In this document: piece by piece, positions 8,510-16,864 of the stretch
Layout of the letters: each line of letters starts with the position of its first letter
Position numbering within the stretch: position 1 is the first letter of the stretch
Source: Paraglaciecola marina
GTDB lineage: Bacteria; Pseudomonadota; Gammaproteobacteria; Enterobacterales; Alteromonadaceae
Length of the DNA: 64,000 nucleotides
Reading direction: 5' to 3'
NCBI RefSeq assembly: GCF_004360155.1
Contig: NZ_SAIS01000008.1
Coordinates: 124,001 to 188,000 of the forward strand
Notes under the pieces: model-generated
What the model was told of the DNA's origin: nothing
The model's database searches: none
The model's input: only the letters and a program-made list of their open reading frames with translations
Position numbers and translations under genes: made by a program

Positions 8510-10324
8510 ATGAAAAATATCATCTTGGTTGGAAAACCCAACTCAGGTAAAAGTCTCCTCTTTAATCAATTAACTGGATTACGTCAGAAAGTGGCTAACT
8601 TTCCAGGAGTAACTGTAGAGTTAAAAAGTGGTCAGTTTGGTGACTACCGCCTGGTTGATTTTCCTGGTACCTATTCTTTAAAAAGTTTATCGAGAGACGA
8701 AGAGCTCGCCATTGAAAAGCTTCATGAAGCTATGCTCAGTGACGCAACCTCTTTGGTGGTTTGTAACCTTGATGCTACCCGCTTAGAACGAAGCCTAGTA
8801 TTTGGCTTACAAGTGCGTGATTTAGCCCACAAGCATAATAAAGGGGTGGTATTTTCCCTTAACATGATTGATGAGGTGCAAAGGTTTGGACACGAAATTG
8901 ACACAGAAAAGTTATCACGGGATTTAGGCTGTGCTGTTTATGCGCTATCAGCTAAGAGCTTAATTGGTTTGCACGAGTTTAAACTGGCAATACAAGATGC
9001 TGCCGAGCATCCAGAGGACTTTCTTCCAACCATTAAAGCTGACGATGAATCATCTGTTTTACAGATTAGCCGCAGCTTGTCTAAGCGTTATGGTTTGAAA
9101 GCCGATATTGTTTTAAAAAAGCAAAATAGGATTGATGGCTTTTTACTGAATAACGTGTTGGGTGGCGTGATGTTTTTCATCATCATGTTTTTGTTATTTC
9201 AAAGTATCTTTACCTGGGCCAGTCCTCTAATGGATGGCGTTGAAATGGCCTTGGGAGATATGGCTGCTTTCGTAAGCAATAGTTTACCTGATGGTATAGT
9301 AAATGATTTTATTACCGATGCCTTGTTTGGCGGGGTGGGGTCGTTTCTAGTATTTGTGCCGCAAATTATGGTACTGACGTTTATTATAGGTTTATTAGAA
9401 GACTCTGGTTATTTGGCAAGAGCTGCACTAATTTGCCATAAGCCTTTAAGTTATTTTGGTTTATCGGGCCGTAGTTTTATTCCATACCTCTCTGGACATG
9501 CTTGTGCGATACCCGCCATTATGGCAGCAAGAACCATAGAGTCACCCCGCAAAAGGTTGATTACTATGATGACCATTCCTTTAATGTCGTGTTCTGCACG
9601 GTTACCCGTTTATGCGTTATTAATTGCTGTATTGATCCCAGATACACAATACTTAGGGGGCTTATTAAACCTGCAAGGTATCACCTTCTTTATTCTGTAT
9701 TTCATTGGTATTGTCACCGCTTTATTGGTGAGCGTTTTACTTAATAAAATGACTGAGTCAGATAAAGATAAAGCGGATATGCCGTTTATTTTAGAATTGC
9801 CCACCTACAGGTTACCGCACTGGAAACCGTTAATGCACAGAGTATTAACCAGTGGAAAGCAATTTATTAAAAGAGCTGGCCCGGTAATATTTTGGGTGTC
9901 AGTGTTCATCTGGGTGCTGGGTTACTTCCCTGAAAGTGGTGAACTACAGTCTTCATATTTAGCTATGATTGGCCATTGGATTGAGCCTATCTTTGAACCA
10001 TTGGGTCTAGATTGGCGCTATGGCGTAGCAATTTTAGTGTCTTTTTTAGCCCGTGAAGTCTTTGTGGGCGCCTTAGGTACATTATTTGGTATACAAGGTG
10101 CTGATGAAAATATCGCAGGCCTAGCTGCTAACATACAAGCTGATGGCTTAACTTTAGGTGCGGGTATTGGCTTAATGTTATTTTATGTTGTGGCACTGCA
10201 GTGTGTTGCTACTGTTGCCACATTAAAAGGTGAAACAGGCAGCGGTAAAGTCGCCTGGGGCCTATTTGTTGGATACGGCCTATTGGCATATTGCATGGCT
10301 TGGTTAGCGGCGACATTTATATAA
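8510..10324 (+). CDS. feoB: FeoB, ferrous iron transporter with GTPase domain
   Basis: Inner-membrane Fe(II) permease. The N-terminal G domain shows G1 GKPNSGKS (8-15), G3 DFPGTYS, G4 NMID and G5 SAKS, followed by a linker and many hydrophobic segments from about residue 205. Gate-region signatures include EDSGYLARAA, GRSFIPYLSGHACAIPAIMAART and AREVFVGALGTLFGIQ. With 604 residues it is clearly shorter than the E. coli protein (773), mostly from a shorter linker and C-terminal region. AAGG at 8500-8503 supports the ATG. Followed by a separate Fur-box promoter. Confidence 0.95.
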   Translation: MKNIILVGKPNSGKSLLFNQLTGLRQKVANFPGVTVELKSGQFGDYRLVDFPGTYSLKSLSRDEELAIEKLHEAMLSDATSLVVCNLDATRLERSLVFGLQVRDLAHKHNKGVVFSLNMIDEVQRFGHEIDTEKLSRDLGCAVYALSAKSLIGLHEFKLAIQDAAEHPEDFLPTIKADDESSVLQISRSLSKRYGLKADIVLKKQNRIDGFLLNNVLGGVMFFIIMFLLFQSIFTWASPLMDGVEMALGDMAAFVSNSLPDGIVNDFITDALFGGVGSFLVFVPQIMVLTFIIGLLEDSGYLARAALICHKPLSYFGLSGRSFIPYLSGHACAIPAIMAARTIESPRKRLITMMTIPLMSCSARLPVYALLIAVLIPDTQYLGGLLNLQGITFFILYFIGIVTALLVSVLLNKMTESDKDKADMPFILELPTYRLPHWKPLMHRVLTSGKQFIKRAGPVIFWVSVFIWVLGYFPESGELQSSYLAMIGHWIEPIFEPLGLDWRYGVAILVSFLAREVFVGALGTLFGIQGADENIAGLAANIQADGLTLGAGIGLMLFYVVALQCVATVATLKGETGSGKVAWGLFVGYGLLAYCMAWLAATFI

Positions 10325-10346
10325 TGCAATTGGCATAGTTAAAATG

Positions 10347-10374
10347 TTGAGAATGATTCTCATTTATATATAAT
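10347..10374 (+). promoter_or_regulatory. Promoter of the iron ABC operon
   Basis: TTGAGA (10347-10352) and a perfect TATAAT (10369-10374) are separated by 16 nt. Transcription would start near 10381, about 25 nt before the first gene. The Fur box lies over the -35. Confidence 0.8.
10348..10362. promoter_or_regulatory. Fur box
   Basis: TGAGAAT-G-ATTCTCA is a perfect 15-bp inverted repeat matching the 7-1-7 Fur motif TGATAATnATTATCA at 13 of 14 specified positions or nearly so. It covers the -35 of the promoter below, so iron-loaded Fur should repress the iron ABC operon. Confidence 0.9.
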
Positions 10375-10406
10375 GCGCCTTAAGAATAACTTAAGGAATA
10401 ATGCTA

Positions 10407-11219
10407 ATGAAAAATCTTTCAAAATATATAACTAAGACAGCACAAAGTTTTTTAATCATAACGAGTTTCGCTACTTTTTCTGTTTTGGCAAATGGTGATA
10501 TTGGTGAGCATGTAAACCACCTTTCAGACAATATCAAAAAATATGAAGAAGAAGTTAATTGGTTATCAACTAAAGTTGATGGCATTGTCAGTACCTATCA
10601 AAAAAGTGGTGCTAAGGCGGCTCATCCAGATGCCTTGATGGAACATTGGGAAGCAGTCGATTTTCATGGGGCAATTGAAAGCAATTATGTACTCATTTAT
10701 GCATCAATTTGGCAGGGCTTATACGGTGTAAAAGGTAGTATCGATAAAAACTCTCCAATAGCTGATGTAAAGGCTGAACAAGTAAAGTTAGAAAGAGCTT
10801 TTTGGCAAGCCTTAGGTGCTGTTAAAATGGCGGCTAAATTTCAAGATCAGGGTTTGTTAGCTAAAGTTAAAACAACTGATGAAGCTCCAAAGAATTCACT
10901 TGAAGCATTGGTTGTAATCGATAAAAACATCCACTCAGTTGTTGCAAAATACGCAGAACAATTAACAGATACGGCCACCACTATGGTTCATGACACCTAT
11001 CTAAATTTGTTTGAAGGTGTTGAAGGTGAATTAATCGTTTTAGATGCTAATTTAGTCGAAGATTTAGAAAAGGATTTTAACGTAACATTACCGTTAGCCA
11101 TTAAAAACAATAAATCAGTTGATGAAGTGCGTGAAATTGTGACGGCTATGAGTAAAAAGTTAACGAAAGCAAAATTGTTATTAGAAAATAAAGCAAAAAC
11201 TAAAAAGGATGTATTCTAA
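10407..11219 (+). CDS. Exported protein of unknown function, first gene of a Fur-controlled iron operon
   Basis: I do not recognise the family. The N terminus is a signal peptide (basic start, hydrophobic core LIITSFATFSV, cleavage near VLA/NGD), so the product is probably periplasmic. The mature part is helical and rich in Lys, Glu and Asp, with an EHWEAVDFHGAIESNY segment (about residues 75-90) that holds several possible metal ligands (Glu, His, Asp). No cysteines are seen in the mature part. ATG 10407 fits AGGA at 10394-10397 better than ATG 10401. Three nt separate it from the substrate-binding protein gene. By context it may be an iron-binding or iron-delivery partner of the ABC transporter; this is inference only. 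Confidence 0.85.
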   Translation: MKNLSKYITKTAQSFLIITSFATFSVLANGDIGEHVNHLSDNIKKYEEEVNWLSTKVDGIVSTYQKSGAKAAHPDALMEHWEAVDFHGAIESNYVLIYASIWQGLYGVKGSIDKNSPIADVKAEQVKLERAFWQALGAVKMAAKFQDQGLLAKVKTTDEAPKNSLEALVVIDKNIHSVVAKYAEQLTDTATTMVHDTYLNLFEGVEGELIVLDANLVEDLEKDFNVTLPLAIKNNKSVDEVREIVTAMSKKLTKAKLLLENKAKTKKDVF

Positions 11220-11222
11220 TTT

Positions 11223-12260
11223 ATGCAACGTAGAACATTAATTAAAACACTTACTTGCTTAGGTGTAGTAAGCGCGCTCCCTTTTTTATCAGCAACGAGT
11301 TTTGCTGCATCGAGTCATGCCGTTTCAGTGGATGATTTACCTGAATTAACAGGGGAGTTAACGCTATATCTAGGCCGAGGTGAGGGTGGTTTATATGAAG
11401 ATGTTCTCAATGCTATTAAAAAACGTAATCCTAAATTAAAGTTGCGGATACGTCGTGGACCTACAGCTGCTTTAGCAAATAGCATTATGGCTGAAGCTAA
11501 AGCAGGTGTTCGTCAAGCTGATTTATTTTGGGCTGTTGACTCAGGTACTATTGGTCAAATAGTTGGCGAAGGGTTGGCAAAAGAACTACCGAGTGATTTA
11601 ACCAGCCAATTACAAAGTAACTTTCGCTTTAGTAATTGGGCGCCTATTTCTGGTCGTATTCGTACTTTGCCTTACAATCCCACCCGAGTGTCGGTAGATA
11701 AAATCCCTGATGACATCATGGCTTTGCCTGATTCTGATTTGTCTATAGCTTGGGCGCCTGCTTATGCGTCATTTCAATCTTTTATTACCGCGATGCGCAT
11801 GCTTGAAGGTGATAAAGCAACGACCCAATGGTTAAAAGCCATGAATAAAAAAGCTAAAAAATATGCCGGTGAGTTAGGTGTTGTTATGGCGGTAGAGCGC
11901 GGCGAGGTTGATCTTGGCTTAGCTAATCATTACTACACTCTTCGGCTTAAGTCAGGTAAACCCGATGCTAATTTAGCATTAGCTTTCAGTAAAAATGATG
12001 CAGGGTGTTTAGTCAATGTGTCAGGTGTGCTGGCGCTGAGTGAAAATAAAACGGCTTCGGACTTTATTCGTTATTTACTGTCTAAAGAAGTGCAAACCTA
12101 TTTGTCTGGTGAAGCATATGAAATCCCGTTAGCAGGACAATTACCTCCTCCAACGGGTATCCCAAGTTTGACCGACATATCGCCACCTGAAATAGACTTA
12201 ACAAAACTGGCAGATATAAGAGCTACCTTAGTGTTAATGCGTAACGCTGGGGTGTTATGA
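11223..12260 (+). CDS. Ferric-iron ABC transporter, periplasmic substrate-binding protein (FbpA/FutA-like)
   Basis: Periplasmic binding protein of the family 1 iron type. The N terminus has MQRRTLIKT followed by a hydrophobic stretch and a cleavage site near SFA/AS; the twin arginine could mean Tat export, as in FutA-like proteins. The body has TGELTLYLGRGEGGLYEDVL, GPTAALANSIMAEAKAGVRQADLFWAVDSG, and RTLPYNPTRVSVD. Tyrosine clusters (ANHYYTLRL, GEAYEIPL) match the tyrosine-based Fe(III) site of such proteins. Its ATG-overlap with the permease gene (ATGA, 12257-12260) shows tight coupling. Confidence 0.88.
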   Translation: MQRRTLIKTLTCLGVVSALPFLSATSFAASSHAVSVDDLPELTGELTLYLGRGEGGLYEDVLNAIKKRNPKLKLRIRRGPTAALANSIMAEAKAGVRQADLFWAVDSGTIGQIVGEGLAKELPSDLTSQLQSNFRFSNWAPISGRIRTLPYNPTRVSVDKIPDDIMALPDSDLSIAWAPAYASFQSFITAMRMLEGDKATTQWLKAMNKKAKKYAGELGVVMAVERGEVDLGLANHYYTLRLKSGKPDANLALAFSKNDAGCLVNVSGVLALSENKTASDFIRYLLSKEVQTYLSGEAYEIPLAGQLPPPTGIPSLTDISPPEIDLTKLADIRATLVLMRNAGVL

Positions 12261-13789
12261 TCCACCGTATAACTCGTTGGCCTTTATCCTATAGTTTTTC
12301 ATTAGTTATCGCGTTTTTGGCTTTTGTCCCAGTTATTATTTTAATTACATTAGCATCAGACAGTGCACAAATGTTTGATGCACGTAATCTCGATATTCTT
12401 AGCAACACCTTATTATTGATGTTTTTCACAGCCTTAGGCTCTGTCGCTATAGGTGTCCCGCTGGCATTAATACTCACCTACGTACATCTACCTTGGCAAA
12501 GGTTTTGGTTGATTTTATTCGCTTCGCCATTGGCGTTACCGAGTTATTTAGGGGCTTTCACCTTTTATGCTGCTTTTGGGGGCGGTGGCGAAATTGCAAG
12601 CCTACTAGGAGTAACCACACCTGAAGTTAAAGGTTTGTTTGGCTCAAGTTTGACAATGGTGTTATACACCTATCCGTTTGTTTTATTAAGCACCAGGTCA
12701 GCGTTAAATAGTTTAGATGCTAGCCAAGTATATGCCGCAAGAACATTAGGTATGTCTTTATTACCCAGTATTTGGTTTGTTGTATTACCACGTATTCGTA
12801 ATGCCATTGCAGGTGGCGCGTTATTGGCTTCAATGTATGCATTATCTGATTTTGGTACGCCTGCCATAATGGGTTTAACCACATTTACCAGTGAAATTTA
12901 TGTTGAATACAACGCCTTTGGCTTAAGCCAAGCTGCTATGTTGTCTTTACAGTTGCTTGTGGTTGTTGCGTTAATTTTATATATGGAGTCAAAGGTTAAA
13001 GTGAATCAAGAGAGGCCAGGGCAACACTTAACCCTTTGGTTTAACCATTGGCAAACTAAGCTGTTGATATTAGGAACACTGCCAGTGGTTATCATGGCGA
13101 TATTATTACCATTAGGAGTCTTTTCTTTATGGTTATGGCGTGATGGATTAGAGTATTTTGATGTGCAATATGCAATCAATTCCTTGTATGTATCTTTATT
13201 AGCGGCGCTAGTTACCGTTATTTTTGCTTTACCCTTAGCTTATGCAGCCACTAAAGGCCGTGTTGGGCGTATTCTAGAAAGAATTACATTTATAGGCTTT
13301 GGTATTCCTGGCATCGTTATGGGCACCGCTTTAGTATATGCAGGATTACAACTTCCGTTTTTATATCAAACTTTGGCCTTACTAATCTTAGCTTATGTAC
13401 TGAGGTTTTTACCGTTAGCCGTTGGCACAATACGCAGTTCAACTGAAAATTTAGAAGGCTCTTTAGCCAATGCTGCCCGTGTTTTAGGTGCTAGCCCAAA
13501 AGAAGTTTATCAGCGCATTACCTTACCCTTAACTATGCGTGGTGTAGTTGCTGGCGCGGCATTAGTCTTTCTAGAAGTGATGCGCGAATTACCGGCTACT
13601 TTATTGTTGGGGCCCATTGAATTTGAAACATTATCAACCTATCTTTGGCGTGTTTACGAAGCTGGCTATTTTGGTAGGGCGGCTATTCCTGGTTTATTGT
13701 TATTTTTCTTTTCTGCTTTAGGGTTGGCTATTATGTTTAGTACAGAGCGGTGGGGCAATATTGTGTCAAATGAAGGAGCTTCGCGCTAA
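12257..13789 (+). CDS. Ferric-iron ABC transporter, fused permease (FbpB-like)
   Basis: Inner-membrane permease with two homologous halves of about six membrane segments each, as in FbpB/SfuB/HitB. Each half has an EAA-type loop contacting the ATPase: YAARTLGMSLLPSIWFVVLPRI (about residues 158-179) and NAARVLGASPKEVYQRITLP (about 412-431). 510 residues is normal for the fused form. It overlaps the binding-protein gene by 4 nt and the ATPase gene by 1 nt (TAATG). Confidence 0.92.
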   Translation: MIHRITRWPLSYSFSLVIAFLAFVPVIILITLASDSAQMFDARNLDILSNTLLLMFFTALGSVAIGVPLALILTYVHLPWQRFWLILFASPLALPSYLGAFTFYAAFGGGGEIASLLGVTTPEVKGLFGSSLTMVLYTYPFVLLSTRSALNSLDASQVYAARTLGMSLLPSIWFVVLPRIRNAIAGGALLASMYALSDFGTPAIMGLTTFTSEIYVEYNAFGLSQAAMLSLQLLVVVALILYMESKVKVNQERPGQHLTLWFNHWQTKLLILGTLPVVIMAILLPLGVFSLWLWRDGLEYFDVQYAINSLYVSLLAALVTVIFALPLAYAATKGRVGRILERITFIGFGIPGIVMGTALVYAGLQLPFLYQTLALLILAYVLRFLPLAVGTIRSSTENLEGSLANAARVLGASPKEVYQRITLPLTMRGVVAGAALVFLEVMRELPATLLLGPIEFETLSTYLWRVYEAGYFGRAAIPGLLLFFFSALGLAIMFSTERWGNIVSNEGASR

Positions 13790-14847
13790 TGATTCAAATT
13801 AAAAATTTATCAATTCATTATGGCGATATACCAGTGATTGATAACCTAAACCTAACACTAGCCAACGATGAAATACTCATGTTAGTTGGGCCTACAGGCT
13901 GTGGTAAATCAACTATATTAAAAGCCTTGGCAGGGTTAACTCCCATTGCCGAAGGTGAAATAGTGCATCAAGATTGGACCACGAATCCTAAGAAACATAT
14001 CGTTCCTGAACAACGTAATGTGGGTATGGTTTTTCAAGACTTTGCATTATTCCCGCATTTAACGGTAGAGCAAAACATTGCGTTTAGATTAAAAGATAAT
14101 GGCCAGTCAGAGCGGTGGATAGAGGCGTTAGGTTTACAAACGTTTCGCCACGTTAAGCCGAATAACTTATCCGGTGGGCAAAAACAACGTGTTGCATTAG
14201 CACGAACGTTAGCTCATCAGCCAGCTTTTATTTTATTAGATGAGCCATTGTCAAACTTAGATGCCGCATTAAAGGATGATTTGCGTTGGGAGATTCGCAG
14301 TGCATTAAAAGATGCAGGTATACCAGCGATTTGGGTTACCCATGATCAAGAAGAGGCTTTATCGGTTGGCGATCGTATTGGTGTTTTACACGCTGGAAAG
14401 TTAGAACAACTTGATAAACCTGAGGTTTGTTATAATCAGCCAGTGAACAAGTTTGTTGCTCGATTTCTCGGTGAAACTAACTTTATTAGCGCACAAATGC
14501 TGACAGAAAATACTTGTGTTGTTTCTGCCTTAGGCGTTGAGCAAACCATCGAACAGGGCAACGAACAGTTAAGATCAATGGAATCAGTTTATTTGTTGTT
14601 ACGGCCTGAAGACCTAGCTATGCAAGTTAACGAGCTTCTTGAGGGTGAAAGAAAAGGGCACGGCACCATATTTTCAATGCGCTATGAAGGCAGTAGCCGT
14701 TTATATCAAATCCAAATAGCAGGGGAGCCACAAAGCAACAATTTAGTTAAAGTCAGAACTCTCCATGATATAAATTTAAAAGTAGGACAATCAGTTAATT
14801 TGCAAATAACCTCTAGCAGAGCCAAAACAATATTTTCAAAAGAGTAA
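13789..14847 (+). CDS. Ferric-iron ABC transporter, ATP-binding protein (FbpC-like)
   Basis: ATPase subunit. Walker A is GPTGCGKST (about residues 34-42), Q-loop MVFQDFALFPHLTV, signature LSGGQKQRVALARTLA, Walker B FILLDEPLSNLD, and the H-loop WVTHDQEEAL. After FLGETNFIS a C-terminal TOBE-type region follows (about 230-352), usual for iron and polyamine importers. 352 residues. Last gene of the Fur-controlled operon. Confidence 0.92.
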   Translation: MIQIKNLSIHYGDIPVIDNLNLTLANDEILMLVGPTGCGKSTILKALAGLTPIAEGEIVHQDWTTNPKKHIVPEQRNVGMVFQDFALFPHLTVEQNIAFRLKDNGQSERWIEALGLQTFRHVKPNNLSGGQKQRVALARTLAHQPAFILLDEPLSNLDAALKDDLRWEIRSALKDAGIPAIWVTHDQEEALSVGDRIGVLHAGKLEQLDKPEVCYNQPVNKFVARFLGETNFISAQMLTENTCVVSALGVEQTIEQGNEQLRSMESVYLLLRPEDLAMQVNELLEGERKGHGTIFSMRYEGSSRLYQIQIAGEPQSNNLVKVRTLHDINLKVGQSVNLQITSSRAKTIFSKE

Positions 14848-14870
14848 CTGATGTAAGCTGAACTTTTGTC

Positions 14871-15344
14871 TTACTGTAAAAGGCTATCGTCTATTTTATG
14901 AAATATTTGGCAAGCGTTTACTAAAGAGTTGGCTGTCAGTTCGGCCACGCCATAGACTTCGGTTTTACAGCCGTATTTTTCATTTACTTTTTTTAGCAGT
15001 AAATCAAAGTCTCCATCGCCAGACAAAAGAATTATAGTGTCTACACTTTCAGCCGCCTCTAATAAGTCGATAGTAATACCTACATCCCAGTCACCTTTCG
15101 CAGAACCATCACTTCTTTGGATATAAGGTTTTAGTTTTACTTCAAAACCAATATGCTTGAGGGCACTTTGAAACTTCTGCTGCTGTTGGTCGCCTTTATC
15201 TATAGCGTAAGCATTTGCTAGGGTGATATCTCCCTGATGAGCTATATGTTGCCAAAAGCGGCGATAGTTAAATTGTCTACCGTAGGCCTGACGCGTGGTG
15301 TAGTAAATATTTTGGACATCAACAAAAATCGCAATACGTTGCAA
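14871..15344 (-). CDS. NYN-domain (LabA/DUF88-like) putative ribonuclease
   Basis: Small PIN-like fold protein. The N-terminal acidic site FVDVQNIYYTTRQA (D9, N12) and the later LLSGDGDFDLLLKKV (three acidic residues near 104-108), plus GDWDVGITIDLL, are the NYN/LabA metal-site pattern. Length 157 is typical for the stand-alone type. TTG at 15342-15344 is the only initiator before an in-frame TAG at 15354-15356. Many relatives are RNases or RNA-processing proteins, but the substrate is unknown here. Confidence 0.85.
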   Translation of the reverse strand: MQRIAIFVDVQNIYYTTRQAYGRQFNYRRFWQHIAHQGDITLANAYAIDKGDQQQQKFQSALKHIGFEVKLKPYIQRSDGSAKGDWDVGITIDLLEAAESVDTIILLSGDGDFDLLLKKVNEKYGCKTEVYGVAELTANSLVNACQIFHKIDDSLLQ

Positions 15345-15405
15345 ACTAAATCTCTATTCGTGTCGGTTTTTTAATATATTAACAGTTTACAACTTTAAAT
15401 ATTGA

Positions 15406-15615
15406 TTAATAGTTGACTAAAAGGTCAAATAAGTTATTGCTTATTGTTTGTAAACGGGTTAAGTTATGTTCAGGTTTGCTAAACCTCTCTCTATGCAAAC
15501 CTTCGATGTTATGTCTTTCTTTGATCCAGTCAGCCAACATTAAAAACGTGGTGTTTAAGCTAAAAGCTAAATAATCACAATAACAAGCTGAATTATTGTT
15601 CGACGAAATATTCAA
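15406..15615 (-). CDS. Possible small hypothetical protein
   Basis: A 69-codon frame on the minus strand between the NYN gene and the small gene at 15736. It starts at TTG 15613-15615 and the frame stays open somewhat upstream, so the start is uncertain. The product has an ordinary amino-acid mix with a helical centre (MLADWIKERHNIEGLHRERF), which looks more protein-like than the shadow frames nearby, and no other gene occupies the stretch. No family recognised and no good ribosome-binding site seen. Confidence 0.35.
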   Translation of the reverse strand: MNISSNNNSACYCDYLAFSLNTTFLMLADWIKERHNIEGLHRERFSKPEHNLTRLQTISNNLFDLLVNY

Positions 15616-15735
15616 TATTAGGCACTCAGTAAAGTTTTTACTAGTGCGCAGTAAAATGTAAAATTTTAGTTATCGTCAAAACTGTAATGGGCTTATTTTA
15701 AAATATGCGCTTAGCATTTTATAGTGAGTTTTATT

Positions 15736-15906
15736 ATGTCATATACATATAACGGAACGCAGATCCGTGTGGAGTGCCCAGTGCACAACATATCTGTGAA
15801 TAAACAAAAAGTGGTGTTTGCCGACGTATCTGGGCAACAAACGAATACATTTTCGAATACCTCGGAAGCTAGATTATTCGTAGACTGGTTACTGCAAATC
15901 CACTAA
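15736..15906 (+). CDS. Small hypothetical protein (56 aa)
   Basis: The frame is open from GTG 15724, and ATG 15736 is the likelier start, giving MSYTYNGTQIRVECPVH as its beginning. Alternating polar and hydrophobic residues suggest a small beta-rich fold with a C-terminal helix (EARLFVDWLLQIH). A strong intrinsic terminator right after the stop supports a real short transcription unit. No family recognised. Confidence 0.6.
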   Translation: MSYTYNGTQIRVECPVHNISVNKQKVVFADVSGQQTNTFSNTSEARLFVDWLLQIH

Positions 15907-15920
15907 CCATAAATAAACTA

Positions 15921-15952
15921 AGCCACCTAACACATAGTTAAGTGGCTTTTTT
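15921..15952 (+). terminator. Intrinsic terminator after the 56-aa protein gene
   Basis: AGCCACCTAA pairs with TTAAGTGGCT (9 of 10 positions) around a 7-base loop, followed by a T run at 15948-15952. Confidence 0.85.
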
Positions 15953-16105
15953 ATTATGTACTCCCTGCTCACATCATTGATTCTTTTCTAACAATAAACC
16001 TAGTACTTAAGGCACCCTTAATACACTTGTATTAAGCGCTATACCTGTAAGCACTATTTCTTAAAGGCCTTTCAACTCATACTGAAGCTGTTAACTATTT
16101 ATATT

Positions 16106-16777
16106 ATGGCGGCTTTAACAATGTATGTGCCCAAGCTATTTAGTGTGCTTTTAATCATAAATTTTTCTACTAGTGTTTTAGCTTCTACAAATTTAATTTC
16201 TAATGAAAGTGTTGATGATTCAGGAATAGCCAGCACCTCATGGGCTTGGTTTGATTCGAGAGTTATGACCTTTTCGAGCGGCTCAAACTTAGATGCCTGG
16301 CATTCATTCAAACCAAGTGTTGTTAATGTTGGCAGACAAAACACAGCTCTAGATAATTATGGCAATAGACAATCACCCTATAAAGCTTTTGAGTTTGAAG
16401 GTGACGAAATTTATGATTTTGCATTTTCTTTTAGTGCAAAAAATAGTAACAAAGAGACGGTTAATGTAATTGTAGAGGCAGACGATAAAACAAACTTGTT
16501 TTCTGATTTTTTGAGCTATCACCAGTTAAAGCAATCAAACAGGTCTAACAGGAGCTTGGAAGCTGCTGATCATAAAAGGACGCAATACTTAGATTCTGCA
16601 AAACCTTTCTGGGATCCTTTCGATAATTTTTGGAATAATAATGCAGTTCATCCAGTATTTACTTCACAGTTACTTACTAAAATACCAGAGCCTCTAGGCA
16701 TGTTATTTTTAGGTATAGGGTTTTTAGCAATGATGCGAAATTGGCTACTTAAGTCTGTCGAGAGCAATAAGAGTTAA
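16106..16777 (+). CDS. PEP-CTERM sorting-signal exported protein
   Basis: Exported protein with a signal peptide (KLFSVLLIINFSTSVLAS) and a C-terminal PEP-CTERM anchor: the IPEP motif, a hydrophobic stretch (LGMLFLGIGFLAMM), then basic R-N-W-L-L-K. Such tails are processed by exosortase/archaeosortase-like EpsH enzymes and are typical of proteins linked to exopolysaccharide or surface. The middle region (about residues 30-190) matches nothing I know. ATG 16121 is an alternative start five codons in. No exosortase or polysaccharide gene lies in the window, so it would act in trans. Confidence 0.8.
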   Translation: MAALTMYVPKLFSVLLIINFSTSVLASTNLISNESVDDSGIASTSWAWFDSRVMTFSSGSNLDAWHSFKPSVVNVGRQNTALDNYGNRQSPYKAFEFEGDEIYDFAFSFSAKNSNKETVNVIVEADDKTNLFSDFLSYHQLKQSNRSNRSLEAADHKRTQYLDSAKPFWDPFDNFWNNNAVHPVFTSQLLTKIPEPLGMLFLGIGFLAMMRNWLLKSVESNKS

Positions 16778-16790
16778 ATGAACTTTATTA

Positions 16791-16820
16791 AAAAAGCATC
16801 CCTTGTTTGGATGCTTTTTT
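16791..16820. terminator. Bidirectional intrinsic terminator
   Basis: A-run, GCATCC (16796-16801), 7-base loop, GGATGC (16809-16814), T-run. It is symmetrical, so it can end both the PEP-CTERM gene on the plus strand and ybiT on the minus strand. Confidence 0.88.
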
Positions 16821-16864
16821 AATATCTAATTTAAAAGATGGGCGCAGTTGCTGATGTATTAGTA

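Noticed and set aside
9502-9804. Short plus- and minus-strand frames inside feoB
   Set aside because: Shadows of a confident membrane-protein gene, no ribosome sites.
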